NCBI GenBank assembly: GCA_932294295.1 | Contig: OW028585.1 | Location: 15,470,771-15,534,770 of the forward strand | Origin: Alitta virens | Taxonomy: Eukaryota; Annelida; Polychaeta; Phyllodocida; Nereididae | Length of the DNA: 64,000 bases | Reading direction: 5' to 3' | In this document: in pieces, positions 10,079 through 20,753 of the stretch | Position numbering within the stretch: position 1 is the stretch's first letter | Layout of the letters: each line of letters begins with the position of its first letter | Translations under genes and position numbers: made by a program | Notes under the pieces: generated by a model | Seen by the model: the letters and a program-made list of their open reading frames with translations, nothing else | The model's database searches: none | What the model was told of the DNA's origin: nothing

Positions 10079-10909
10079 ATGAGTGTGGAAAAAGATTTAC
10101 AGAACGAAGGGAGCCTGACCATGGACACAAAGACACGCAGCGGAGAGAGACCTTATACTTGCAATGTCTGTGGCAAAGGATTTAACATTCAAAGTAAGCT
10201 GACCACACACATGTGGATACACAGTGGAGAGAGATGTTATACTTGCGATGTCTGTGGGAAAGGATTTACAGAGCAAGGTTCCCTGACCAAACACATGAGG
10301 ATACACAGTGGAGAGAAACCTTACACTTGCTATGTCTGTGGCAAAGAATTTAACAGGAGAGATACCCTAACCAGACATGTGAGTATACACAGTGGAGTGA
10401 GCCCTTACATTTGCCATGTCTGTGGGAAAGGGTGGTCAGCGTCAAATGAACTGACCAGACACATGAGGATACACAGTGGAGAGAAACCTTACATGTGCAG
10501 TGTCTGTGGAAAAGGATGTACAGAGCAAGGTCACCTGACCACACACATGAGAATACACAGTGGAGAGAGACCTTACACTTGTATTGTCTGTGGGAAGGAA
10601 TTTAACAGGGCAGATACACTAACCAGACACGTGAGGATACATAATGGAGAGAGACCCTATAATTGCAATATCTGTGGGAAAGGCTACAAACTGCAAGCTC
10701 ACCTGACCACACACATGAGGATACACAGTGGAGAGACACCTTACAGTTGCAATGTCTGTGGGAAAGGATTTAACAATCAAAGGAACCTGACCACACACAC
10801 AAAGATACACAGTGGAGAGAGACCTTATACTTGCAATATCTGTGGGAAAGGATTTAACAGGCAAAGTAACCTGGATAGACACATGAGGACACACAGTAAG
10901 CAGTTGTGA
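10079..10909 (+). CDS. C2H2 zinc-finger array, copy 3 (9 fingers, broken ends)
   Basis: A 276-residue frame holds nine regular C2H2 fingers from about residue 29, with HSGERPY/HSGEKPY linkers. The first 25 or so residues are out-of-frame finger sequence, so the present start at 10079 is not the ancestral one: a frameshift near 10110 joins it to the array. After the stop at 10907-10909 a tenth finger-like unit continues to about 10980 in another frame. The array could still be translated from the ATG given, but the broken leader and tail make a pseudogene about as likely. It is the third tandem member of this small cluster. Confidence 0.55.
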   Translation: MSVEKDLQNEGSLTMDTKTRSGERPYTCNVCGKGFNIQSKLTTHMWIHSGERCYTCDVCGKGFTEQGSLTKHMRIHSGEKPYTCYVCGKEFNRRDTLTRHVSIHSGVSPYICHVCGKGWSASNELTRHMRIHSGEKPYMCSVCGKGCTEQGHLTTHMRIHSGERPYTCIVCGKEFNRADTLTRHVRIHNGERPYNCNICGKGYKLQAHLTTHMRIHSGETPYSCNVCGKGFNNQRNLTTHTKIHSGERPYTCNICGKGFNRQSNLDRHMRTHSKQL

Positions 10910-10989
10910 GGAAAGACCTTACACTTGTGTAATATCTGTTGCAAAGGATTTACAGTGAAACATGATGTGACCAGACACATGATGATACA

Positions 10990-11680
10990 TGTTTTTTTAA
11001 TTTTATATTATTATTGACAACAAGGCATCAAAAAACAGATACATGTGTCATATCGGAAATAAAACATCTACAAACATCTATCTAAATAAAAATACCCAAC
11101 ATTCTCTAGGGTTTCAGTCATACAAGAACACATATTATTAAAGAACACATTTTCCAGTAATGTATTCACAAAGATCATCCAAAGCACCATCAATAAACAT
11201 GTCTGAACTCTGATTTCTGACCTATTCTGTAAACCAGGACATTACCAAGTAAGCAGAGGCATACTGAGTGTTATCATCAGTGTAGGAGGCATTTTTTCGG
11301 CTCAGAAGCGCCAGTGTGCCGGGAAATTTTGATCACTGTAGGTAGAAATATCAGGCTTATTGCAACTGGCAAATCTATTCTTGATGACTCATGCATTAAG
11401 GAAGTTGTGCTCACAAAGCACAATTGTTCACTAGCTGATATAACTGTACTCCAGGCCATAAGAGATTTGCGGCATTCAACAATTCCAGGCTTCACCAGTG
11501 AAGATCAAAATGAACTTTTTACATACCTTTCTGTAAATTAATGTATTTTATTAATATTTATTGTTTTCCTTTACCCTGTCATTTCCTGCATTTATTTATT
11601 GCTACGGAAAAACGTATGTAAATAAGTACACCTTGTAAAAGTGTGTGTAATAAATAAATATATATAAATGTCATTGAGAA
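10990..11680. other. spacer with one unassigned short ORF
   Basis: An open stretch at 11317-11541 (+) could encode about 74 residues ending in a stop, but I recognise no family. The surrounding sequence is AT-rich and otherwise featureless. AATAAA occurs near 11058 and could end transcripts of the zinc-finger copy. Confidence 0.3.
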
Positions 11681-11683
11681 GCA

Positions 11684-11876
11684 CGGGTCGGTCCTAGGAT
11701 AAGGCGGCAGCGTTGGGCATCGCACCATAATAGGCCTCGTGCCTCAGCAATATTAGGGCCCAAAAAATAATTTGGGACTGAAAAAAAAAAGGTCTTAAGT
11801 TTCACAAGTAAGGGAAAAACATTGGGACATATATAGGCCCGCTTTGGGCCATGCTCATGCTAAGACCGGCCCTTGT
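11684..11876. mobile_element. probable MITE related to the hAT-like element at 46611
   Basis: GGGTCGGTCCTAGGA near 11688-11702 and CTAAGACCGGCCCTTG near 11860-11875 form imperfect inverted ends. Both ends resemble those of the element at 46611-46786. The interior is non-coding with an A-run. I could not establish a clear 8-bp flanking duplication. Confidence 0.4.
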
Positions 11877-12247
11877 TACCGATTTCTAACTCATAAAAAC
11901 TCCTCTCTGAACACAAATTAATAAAAAAATCCCTATCTTTGCAATATAGTTTTTGAAATCATTATATATAGTCATTTGTTGTGGTCACAATAAAGTAGAA
12001 ATAAAAAAGGAGAATCAAATTCAAGATATTATTTCTTCCCCAGAAGTGTTTTATCAGCTAGAAAGTTGGGATTTGAATTGTTGCGAACATTTCTGTCCAT
12101 TTTGTGCTGCTCCCTGCCATTTGTGATTTGTGGCAAAATATGCCCCAAAAAAAAACAAGTGGACATTTATTATGGATCTGAGTATAGTTGTGAATATGAT
12201 TCAATGACCTGTTTTAATCATTAAAGTAAATAATAATGTGTAAAATG

Positions 12248-12404
12248 CAGGGGCGGACTGGGATGAAATAGTGGCCCTGGAAATTTGAGTAACAGCGGCC
12301 CAGATGTATCTCTGGGTATATATTTTTTTTAATTTATTTTTTATTATAATTTTTTTACACCATCGGCCCACCGGGAAACCTCCCGGCGGCCCAGTCCGCC
12401 CCTG
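12248..12404. mobile_element. hAT-type MITE, 157 bp
   Basis: Inverted ends CAGGGGCGGACTGGG and CCCAGTCCGCCCCTG are perfect. The flanks GTAAAATG at 12240-12247 and 12405-12412 are an exact 8-bp target duplication. The interior is T-rich and non-coding. The perfect duplication indicates a fairly recent insertion. Confidence 0.88.
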
Positions 12405-12412
12405 GTAAAATG

Positions 12413-13580
12413 CGATTATTATTGATAAAACAACTGTTTCTATTTCTATGGACTGACTTCTTGACATTTATGTGGCTATATAAATAATCTATACTTGTTT
12501 CGGTGATGTTTATTCATGGCATCTTTATGGAAATAAAATTGAATCAAATACCCGTTTCATTGAAACTTCACTTAGTGGCAAATATATAGGCCTATGTCCA
12601 ACATTGATCATAGTCATACATTTGATCCTTGTGGGTTCGCAAGGTTCTCTATATTTCCACCAGATGGCTATAACAGAATACTGCAATTCTATTGGCTGAA
12701 AAAGTTCTATTGGCTGAAAAAGTTCCCGCCCTTGGCTGTGATTGGCTGAAGCAAAGTGCATCCTAGCATCAGTATTTTTAGTGCATTTTAATGAATATTT
12801 GACACCTGATCATTCAGTTGATTTTTGTTATTTTTCTGAGAAAGTTATATTTATTGAATAAGTCCGTGATTATCTTCTATGTCTTAAAAGCAAAATGAGT
12901 AATAAGAGGAGAGGAAGACTTATGTCTTACTGAACTCAGGGCTCTTCAGTCAAAAGACTCTATTGTTTTCATAGCCACCTGCTGCCAATATCCAATATCT
13001 GCTGAGATGCATATTGGGCTGGATATTGTGTCCTTTGGGCCGATAGGCAGGTCTCTGGGTGACGAGCAAGCCTTCACGCTGCTTCGCCAAAAACCCCTAT
13101 GATTCACTCAAAAGACATTTAGTCTTTGGGCTGGCTGGTGAATCCACCTAATATCGCTCACTTGGTATTTCTCAGAAACCCTTGCTCCGTATGTGTTGTA
13201 AATTGCGGACCATGCAGACCGTTGGACCAAGTCATTTATAAATAAAATTTTCATTTCTTTAAAAATATATGATTGATTTAATTAATCCTAACGTTTTATA
13301 AAAAATTTAGAATCAGATATATACCGAGAAATGGAAAAAATATACCACAGTCAGAATCGTGTCCAGCAGTTTTGCATATAATCAAGAATTGAATAGTAAT
13401 ATACAACTGATTTGTTATTTAGAACTGTGTGTACATATATCATCTCATAAAGTGTGAGTGATCGACACACTTAATTAATTCTGAAAGAACTGTATGGCAA
13501 ATTATGCACTTTTAACGTTCATAGAAAGAAAATAAAGTTTTACTACCACAGGTTCAAGGATATTTTATGCAATTGACATT
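12413..13580. other. AT-rich spacer
   Basis: I see no gene here. A short local repeat (TATTGGCTGAAAAAGTTC, twice) lies near 12690-12725. Confidence 0.35.
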
Positions 13581-13585
13581 TTTAA

Positions 13586-13689
13586 CCCTCAGGGAATGAA
13601 GTTTGTTTGAGAGGGTTATTGTTATCATCCAACGGGCAGGCGGGCTTAACACTTTCGTTTCCGGGAGCAGAACTCTAACATTAATGCTC
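13586..13689 (+). mobile_element. left end of a TTAA-CCCTCAG repeat element, interrupted by Harbinger
   Basis: TTAA at 13582-13585 is followed by CCCTCAGGGAATGAAG and then by sequence closely similar to 40102-40215, including AACACTTTCGTTTCC and GCAGAAC. The element continues after the Harbinger insertion at 16943. TTAA with a CCCT-starting terminus is characteristic of piggyBac-like elements. No transposase of that family is visible. Confidence 0.55.
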
Positions 13690-13730
13690 TTAAGGGGGGT
13701 TCTCACATAACTGGTTTTTCCCGGAGAAGC

Positions 13731-13776
13731 CGTATTGCTCTCGTAGAATGATGTATTGCTCTCGTAGAATGATGTA
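13731..13776. repeat. 20-bp tandem duplication inside the Harbinger left end
   Basis: ATTGCTCTCGTAGAATGATG occurs twice in succession just inside the left terminal repeat. The right terminus carries only one equivalent copy, so this is a local duplication in this element. Confidence 0.7.
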
Positions 13777-14099
13777 ATATTGTGCAAAATTGGTTATTGG
13801 GAGGTAGTAGTAGAAAACTGTGAACACACTTACTCGTTTCATCGCAGTCGTCCCCGAACCAAGAACAACCACCAAAATCGACAGATGTTTTGCTCATGTT
13901 CAAACTTTATGTAGAAAACTGGCGGGTGATTGTTTATAGTTAGAAATCATAGTGAACCTGTCGTTGCCGTAGAGGCACTCGTGGCATATGCCAAGTCACA
14001 CGTGCGACGATTAAACCGTCGGCTTCTACGTGTGCACTCATGTGTACCACGGATAAGTCACCGGTTTCTCTGTATAGAAAAATCAATACCTACATACGC

Positions 14100-14170
14100 T
14101 ATGAGGGTTATTGTTATCATCCAACCGGCAAGCAGGCGAGCTTAACACTTTCGTTTCCAGGAGCACCTCT
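14100..14170. repeat. second copy of CCCTCAG-family interior, located inside Harbinger
   Basis: The stretch GAGGGTTATTGTTATCATCC onward to the CACTTTCGTTTCC motif repeats 13610-13670 almost exactly, although it lies inside the Harbinger element. Either the transposon captured flanking sequence or a local rearrangement copied it. Confidence 0.5.
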
Positions 14171-14257
14171 GCCTTTGATAGAAACTGATCAACCTCGCCG
14201 TACTCTTCTCTGCTGCTGTTGCTGTTCCTGTTTGCTGTTTCAACTTTACCTTTTCAT

Positions 14258-15000
14258 TATGAGACCCAATAAGAGACGCAATCTTGGAAAGGAAAAAAGT
14301 CACAGGAGAAGAGCTTTCTGCACTTGCCTCTGGGGAAGAATTATTTGAGTTGAAGAATCCAGTGTTCCTGCAGCTCCTGCTAGTCCTGCCAGTTCTACTT
14401 ATTACGCTCCTACCAAGTCTCCTGCAAGGTATTCTGCCAAGCACCTGCCAAGTCTTCTGCCAAGTCCACTGCCAAGTCTTCTGATGTTGACATGGATGAC
14501 AGCGACAGGGATCCAGACTTTGATGTAGAGAAGGAGAAGAAAGACACCAAGAAGAGGATGATGATAGTGATTTCAGTGAATTTTCTGCCACCCAGGCCTC
14601 CACTGCTCCTGCTGCATCTCAGAAGAAGCCAAGAAGAAAGACTGAGAAGTTTTTTTTACCTCTCAATGATGAGCAAGAAATCGCTGACTGGTACCAGGAG
14701 AATGACATATTCTATGACAGGACCAGACGTGACTACAAGGATCATCAGAGGAAGATGAGGCTCATCGAGGACAAGGCACAGACCCTCAGTGTCCCCTGTA
14801 CTGGGCTACAGTTGAAGACCTGGCTTGAGTCTATCAGAACCAGTGCTGAGAAGCTCATCAAGCAGAGCCCTTCAGGTACAGCCAAGAGAAATCTGACAGA
14901 GAAGAAGTGGATTATCGCCAACTTTGGCTTTACATCATGTCAACCTAAAGAAGAAGATTGCGAAAAGCTAGAAGCAACTGCCCAACTTTGATGACAGCTC
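14258..15000 (+). pseudogene. Harbinger DNA-binding (MADF/Myb-like) protein gene, frameshifted
   Basis: The + strand encodes the accessory protein of the element. An acidic, low-complexity N-terminal part around 14492-14555 (MDDSDRDPDFDVE) shifts frame near 14555. It then continues through a Ser/Ala-rich linker into a helical domain at about 14650-14970 that contains EIADWYQEND, RTRRDYKDHQRK and LKTWLESIRT. This is the pattern of MADF/Myb-like proteins that help Harbinger transposases bind terminal repeats and enter the nucleus. Upstream, 14258-14490 looks like the same gene in yet another frame (Pro/Ala/Ser-rich). The frame changes suggest it is no longer functional. Confidence 0.6.
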
Positions 15001-15282
15001 CTGTGCAGGGCAGCCAGATTCTGGGCCTGAAGAACTGGGAGAAGTTGAAGAAGTTGACATCGAGCCAAATCAGCAAGGATCCCACTGAAGGAGGGTTCAA
15101 GGAAGAAGAACAAGGCACCACTGGAGAAGGTATATAGCGGGGCATAGTGGTTAACAGACACCTAATGAACATGATGAAGATGAAGGCCAGGGTCCAGAAG
15201 ACTGGTAGCTACCTGCAGGCCGACCCGTGGCAACTGAAGAAGCTCCTGCAGGCGGGTTGTTTTGTGAAATCTTGCAGGCTTC

Positions 15283-16501
15283 TCAAATCATATTGTCTTG
15301 CCATGGGACACTTCCTTCCTCTGAGTTGACATATTCCACCAAGTACAGGCATTGTAATTTGGCACTCTGGATAGCATAGTTCCTTCCAATCCTATGTGGT
15401 GGCATTTCAGCAATTTCTCCAGCTTCCCGCCAAGCCCAAGGATTGACCTGATGGGTGACTGGATCTTCGTGGTCAAGCATGTTGTTCTGGGTTGTCGGAT
15501 ATCTGATTCTCATGAGGTTGTGGAGGCAGCAACATGCAAGGACTAAAGATTCCACAGTCTTGGTTTTCTGGGGCATAGTGGTTAACAGACACCTAAACCT
15601 TGATGCCAGGATACCAAAGGCATTCTCCACAATTCTTCTGGCTCTGGAGAGCGTGTAATTGTAGATCCTCAGCTGTTTGGTCATGTTGCGCAGAGGCAGT
15701 GGTTTCATCGGCCAGGTTCTCAAAGGGAAGGCATCATCCCCAACGATGAAGTTATCCAATGGTCCCATATTCTAGAGCTTCCCTCAGGGCTGTAGCAGCA
15801 AAAACTCCTCCATCAAATCCAGAACCATTTGCTCCACAATCCACATAGATGAACTTGTAGTCTGCATCCACAATAGCCATGAGTACAATGGAATGGAACC
15901 CCTTGTAGTTATAGTAGAGTGAACCTCCTTTGGAAGGACACCTGATGGCCACATGCTTCCAATCTATGGCACCAATACAATTAGGGAAAGTTCCATCTTG
16001 CCTCAAACAGTGTGCAACTTCTCTCCACTCTTCTGGTGTTGTTGGACAGGAGATAACATTTTCTGCATACTGATGCTGATGGTGTTGTGGGCCACTCTGA
16101 AGCCATACATCAATGACTTGTAGCTGTTGCCAGTTGCCAAATACCCCAGGTCCTGGCTCCAGAGCTTTCCACCGGAAGGCCCAACTTTGGCAAGCAGCTC
16201 TTGGAACATGGCTGGCTGCATTCTCACAAAGTTCCTTGTAGTGGGTTCCATCCTCCATCAATATTTCATTCATCAAGCGTTCGTATTGGCCCATATGAGG
16301 TCTTCGCAATAGCCTTGGCCTCACCCAAAATGTCTTCCTTCTCCTTCTCTTAATGACTGTTTGTCTTCTTTCTGCAGCTCTTCTGGACTGTTCTTCATCA
16401 TGCAAAATAGCCTGTGCAATAGTCGCTAGTTGCACATTTAATTCCAAGCTGGCCTGAGCCAATTTTACAATGGCTGTTGGTTGGTCTACTGCATGTGCCA
16501 T
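15283..16501 (-). pseudogene. PIF/Harbinger DDE transposase (HARBI1-like), one frameshift
   Basis: The reading frame starts at the ATG at 16501 (first residues MAHAVDQPTAIV), runs for 249 residues to 15752, and continues in the next frame at 15768-15283 for 161 residues. The two pieces overlap by 17 bases, which marks a single frameshift near 15760. The catalytic DDE triad is visible: D in GAIDWKH, D in VDCGANGSG(F)D, and E in RARRIVENAFG. The middle part SKGGSLYYNYKGFHS is typical of DDE_Tnp_4 proteins. Total length, about 400 residues, is normal for the family, so the gene is nearly complete. It cuts and pastes the surrounding element together with the MADF-like partner. With the frameshift it is probably inactive, though the damage looks recent. 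Confidence 0.85.
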
Positions 16502-16942
16502 GGTCCTTTCTCTGTGGTAACCAGGAGCAGAATGAAGGCTACAGACAATTAAGCAGCCACTTATATATTCGTAGTTTACGTACTTAACTCACCGGGTCGT
16601 TTCTTGTAACCTTCACAGTCGTGATTGACACATGCTTGATATGCCCGTCACACGTACAGGCCTGCGGGTGGTATGTAGATGCCGATGAGTCGCCTGTCAT
16701 AAACGTGATTTAACCGTGGCTCACCCGGCATCAGACCGGGCATCATCCGTCGGGGTTTGGTACATATCCTACGTGTGATCCACCGGGTGACCGTGATTCA
16801 CACCTCGCTGCCGCCAACTCACCCGTCGCCTTAAGCCCGCTCCATTTTGCTTCCAACAACCGTGGTTCGGTCGTCAAAATGGGGTGGTACATAATTCTAC
16901 GACAGCAATACGGAAAACCAGCTATGTGGGAACCCCCCTTTA

Positions 16943-17300
16943 CCCTAACAAAATTAAGCTACCCTATGCGACCTTGCTAGAAATAGGCTTGATTACCTGT
17001 TTGTACAGATCAGTCTGATTGGTTGCGACAATCTGTGGAGTGCCAAATCAGCAGCATTGTTTATGAAATATATCTATATTTAGCACAGCAACGTGGCCTG
17101 CAGTGACCGTTGAGTCTTTTGAAACATTGGTGCATCGCTTGCATTTGCTGACCTACTTAGTCACACACCTTTTTACCACTAGAGGGCTTAATTGCTTTGG
17201 GAAGATTGGATAAACAATACTTTTGATGCTCATTTGGCTTATATCTGAACATGATGAATTGCTATATTCACACCTGTTCAGATGCTTTTAACAAATGGAG
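16943..17300. mobile_element. continuation of the CCCTCAG-family element after Harbinger
   Basis: 16943-16975 continues the repeat interrupted at 13689 (compare 40216-40260). From about 16985 to 17280 the sequence matches the reverse complement of about 44118-44440, for example TTTAGCACAGCAACGTGGCC. This shows that both places contain pieces of one repeat family. Confidence 0.5.
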
Positions 17301-17394
17301 GAATTTAAGAGTTCAAAAATTAGGACATCTTGCAGGGAGTTAAAAATTGTGAATAGGAAAAGTAATGAGATCGAGATGTCTGAACTCAGTTGCT

Positions 17395-17560
17395 GGGTTC
17401 CATTTCCTAGATAGTTCCTAGTTAGTTCCCACATGTTTAAACCTAGTTCCTAGATAGTTCCTAGATAGTTCCCAGATAGTCCTAGCTATAGTTCCTAGGT
17501 CCTACATAGTTCCTAGCTACTGCCAAGACACTTCCTAGGAACTTCCTTAATATATAATTA
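17395..17560. repeat. degenerate short tandem repeat (AGTTCCTAGAT-like)
   Basis: Some ten imperfect copies of an 10-12 bp unit around AGTTCCTAGAT follow each other. The sequence is non-coding. Confidence 0.65.
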
Positions 17561-17639
17561 GTACCCTGGACTCCACGGTTAAAGACATGGGCTAGCCATG
17601 CATTGAATAAATTGTCATTTATTGGCTACTGTCATATAT

Positions 17640-17975
17640 ATACCCAGTTCTTAGTCATATTTTCCTGATAGAAAATACTCTCTGACATACAAAGGCCTAG
17701 GAACTGGATAGTTATCCATGCAGTTACAACCAATGTTTGGTAGGAAATAGGCTATCCAATGAATAGACTATCTTCTATACTACTATTTTGTATAGCCAGC
17801 TCCTAGACATTTACGTCATATTTTACATAAAAGAACATTCTCTGACATACAAATGTCTAGGAACTGGATAGTTATCTATGCAGTAATTCAAATGTTTGGT
17901 AAGAATCAATAGCTAAGGGAATAGGCTATCACATGAATAGACTATCATCTATATGCTACTATTTTATATACCAAG
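17640..17975. repeat. tandem duplication, about 160-bp unit, two copies
   Basis: CTCTGACATACAAA and the following TCTAGGAACTGGATAGTTAT recur at about 17680 and 17840. The flanking similarity (AATAGACTATC, TGCTACTATTTT) shows two diverged copies of one unit of about 160 bp. Copies of the GGAACT motif link it to the short repeat just upstream. Confidence 0.6.
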
Positions 17976-17979
17976 ATGA

Positions 17980-19130
17980 TTATGAAGTTAAATAAATTGA
18001 AACAAAGTTTTATATAAAAAAAATTAAAATCTAAATAGCTATATATGATTTGAATTTAAGTATTAATATATATTTTGAAGCTTTATTTTTTTTAATCTTT
18101 GTTTTCTGAATTTCCTGCAATTCTTGTTTTGCATTTAATTTAAAGTGATACGAAGTCTCACATCTAGGTCAAACTGAGAGTTTCTTTAAATTTACCCCTG
18201 AATGATAGTGAAGGATGTGTATTGCCAGAAACCACTTTGCTATGTGTCCATCTATTTGTTAATAATGAGTATTTTCTTAAAATCGGCGTAGTGATTTTTG
18301 TGTACACCAAAATGATTTGAAACTTGGCTGGACTATTGCTGGAGTGACGTGACCACACAGCCATGCAGGCAGAGCCAAAATCCATTGCATTGGATACAAC
18401 CACCATGAACCACGAGGGTTTTGTTTACTCTGGACATTGTTTATACATTAGTTGAAGCTATGAAAAGTGATTCTGAACAAGGTAAACTGTTTTCACAATT
18501 CATATGAGTGAATATCATACACTGTGAATGGAGGACAAGCCCATCTAATTGTTTCTGTTAGTTTGACAGCTCTGACCTGGTGGGCCACATGAATAAATTA
18601 TGATAATACCCAAACTTTGTGTGACTTGCCTAGCTCCTGGGTACCCTGGGTGTGAATTGATAGAAATAGAATAACTTCATTCTTCTTTGGAATGCTCTAA
18701 TGAGCTACCCCCTAACCCTAGAAGCTCCTAAACATTGCAGCTGTGGTCAGTGACAAACTAGCCATGTGCTTGTTGTTTACATCTCGCAAAATCTCGTGCT
18801 AAAAATTGCCTGCATCAGCAGCAGCCCATGACACAGTGACTCCACCATGATGCCCAAATCTTGCCTAATGGATTTTACCATTGCTTTGATGCTGTGTACT
18901 GTCAAGAATATGACTTAAATCTTTCAAAAAAGTACAAAACAAGTAAGTTTAGTGGTAGATGTAGCTATTCCTTCAGTTAAGGGCTGGATATTTCTTGGAT
19001 ATTCTAAGACATCGTATCACTTTAAACTTCATTTCTGGGTAGTATTTACAGCTTCGGCTTATATATTGCTCATTCAATAACTAATGTAATTATGAATTAC
19101 TCCAGTAAGTCATGCTGATAAATTTAAATA
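17980..19130. other. AT-rich spacer
   Basis: No supported gene or mobile element is seen. The open frames in this stretch are short and not protein-like. Confidence 0.35.
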
Positions 19131-19139
19131 ATTATAATT

Positions 19140-20250
19140 AATCTTTAATTATGTTTCATAATCTTCCCCTTGTTCTTTAGACTGACTTAGAAATTCAGTT
19201 GCGCCACTGGAAGGATCTTTTGTTATTTTTATGTGTTTTACCAAATCGCAGAGTTTGTCCTTGTTTTCTATTGTGAATACTTTGTTTTCATTTGTTTTGC
19301 AAATTATTTTCAAATCCTTCGTCCATGCAGTGATCTTTCCTGGTTTTGTTTTTTTCATTATTCTGCATTGATAGAAAATATTCTCTTTTTCCCTGTTCAA
19401 GTCTTCATTTAAGAAAATGTTGGTATTTTTTAGGTGACTTCTTCCATTATAAATATCTTATCGTTTCCAAATATTAGATTTTTTTACTTTTCATAGGACT
19501 TTGATCTGATTGTATCTCTTTGTGATTTTTCTGTCTAATTATCCTACCCAGATAGCATTCCGAATCATTTTGACATTGGCGCGATGTCGGCGATGTCAAA
19601 ATGATATAGAAACGACAGTACTGGCCCGATTTGGAATGCTGTCTGGGTAGGGGTTTGAAAAAATATGTCTTTGTTTGGGTCAAGGATCCTTTCAGTTCTA
19701 CCTTCATTCTTTCCTTAGCTATATTGATATAGGCTTGTTCGCTTCTTTTAAATCTGTGGGTAATTCCACCACTGTTAGAATTTGCAGTCTTGCGAGTTTT
19801 TCTTGCGAGTTTACTTTTTTGTTGAACTAGATATATCTATATTAAGATTTAGCTCTTTCTTGTGTACTTTCCTTTTCAGATGGTAAATCTTTGCCTCTTG
19901 TTCATTAACTGATTAAGCTGTTTTTGTTGGCCTCTAATTACATTTCTGTTTGACATTATTGTCAAGTAATGGTTTAATTGCATTTGTGACTGATTTTGCA
20001 AATTGGTGGCTTTCGAAACAATCCAGAATGGCATTTTGAATACTGTTTACTTGAGACTGGTTGTCGTTGCTAAGGGTTGCTAGGGGTGCTTCTGATTGTC
20101 CTTTGGCTCATCTTGGCATGACTATTGTCAATTCCTTTTTCCCCTTCTATATTTCTATCCGGTTTTAAATTGATGTTTAAATATTGTCCTTGATTTTTTA
20201 TGGTGTTGTTTTGATTCTCAGTTTTCTTTAAGATAGTTACATCCTCTTCA
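19140..20250 (-). pseudogene. LINE ORF1-like relic (coiled coil plus FP-like domain)
   Basis: On the minus strand a frame at 19149-19440 reads NEDLNREKENIFYQCR followed by KPGKITAWTKD and a KDKLCDLV-like end. This is the pattern of the FP25K-like C-terminal domain found in ORF1 proteins of several invertebrate LINEs. Upstream pieces (19474-19707 and about 19900-20050, such as GQQKQLNQLMNKRQRF) look like the charged coiled-coil part. Stops, frame changes and an inserted 105-bp MITE show that it is a relic. No reverse transcriptase remains next to it. Such proteins coat the element's RNA. Confidence 0.45.
19545..19649. mobile_element. 105-bp palindromic MITE, copy 1
   Basis: It begins TACCCAGATAGCATTCC and ends GGAATGCTGTCTGGGTA, nearly exact inverted ends. 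The interior also pairs, for example TCATTTTGACAT with ATGTCAAAATGA. A relative lies at 28533-28630. It sits inside the LINE ORF1 relic. Confidence 0.75.
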
Positions 20251-20334
20251 ATCTGAGTTGTTTAGTCCGAGCATTTTACTACTTGCGTTGATTATGCATT
20301 GGCGTCATTAAACAATAAGACAAACTATGTATAC

Positions 20335-20462
20335 TACAGGGCCAAATGTGCCACGTGCATTGTCAAATGCATGGTTTTCTCCTCATTATAGTTAGGCAAA
20401 AGCTGTGCGTTTTCCATACGTTTATCCTTCGCATGGAAAACGCATGTTGCACTGGCCGTGTA
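20335..20462. mobile_element. long-palindrome MITE, copy 1
   Basis: It is a member of a family with ends TACATGGCCAAATGTGCCACGTG and the inverse, here diverged (TACAGGGCCAAATG and GGCCGTGTA). The body contains TTTTCCATxxGTTTATCC and its complement. Relatives lie at 26370, 27263 and 49941. The TA at each end fits a TA-target element. Confidence 0.6.
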
Positions 20463-20724
20463 GCATAACTATTTTCCTTGATTTCAGATAAGACAGACTG
20501 AGGAATTCAGATTGAGAGCTCAACGGGTTACCTGGTTCTCATTTTTTGCAAGTGTCAAGAATAATTGCTGAGCAAGATTTTGGAGGAGGCCAGATAACTG
20601 ATCCTGCCCTTTCGCAGTTAGTCAGCATTAGTCAAAATGCTGCAAAAAGAATTCAACATTGCACATGAACTGAAGGAAGATCCCATGGCAGTTTAATCCT
20701 TTCGAGACAAAAAAGAGAAACATA

Positions 20725-20753
20725 ATGGATATTCCACCAGGACCAAATAAAAG
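20725..20753 (+). CDS. exon 1 (start codon) of the ankyrin-cGLR gene
   Basis: ATG at 20725 opens a 29-base coding part (MDIPPGPNK plus two bases) before the donor GTAACA. It ends in phase 2, exactly what the next exon at 26914 needs, and joins it as a codon for R. No other start with matching phase was seen nearby. The intron that follows contains a whole YR retrotransposon. This is a tiny exon chosen by phase and position, so it is the weakest part of the model. Confidence 0.45.

Larger units (their letters stand above)
13693..16939. mobile_element. PIF/Harbinger DNA transposon, about 3.25 kb
   Basis: The ends are inverted repeats beginning AGGGGGGTTCTCACATA (13693) and ending TATGTGGGAACCCCCCT (16939). 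They extend with some mismatches for about 50 bp, to the GTAGAATgATGTA-like stretch. The flanking direct repeats are TTA at 13690-13692 and TTA at 16940-16942, the usual 3-bp Harbinger duplication. It carries the two genes expected of the family, divergent in strand order: a MADF-like DNA-binding protein (+) and a DDE transposase (-), both with frame damage. It is inserted into an older TTAA-flanked repeat. Confidence 0.88.

Noticed and set aside
11317..11541. A small protein-coding gene of about 74 residues
   Set aside because: There is no recognisable family, no paralogue in the window and no supporting context; mentioned only as an unassigned frame.
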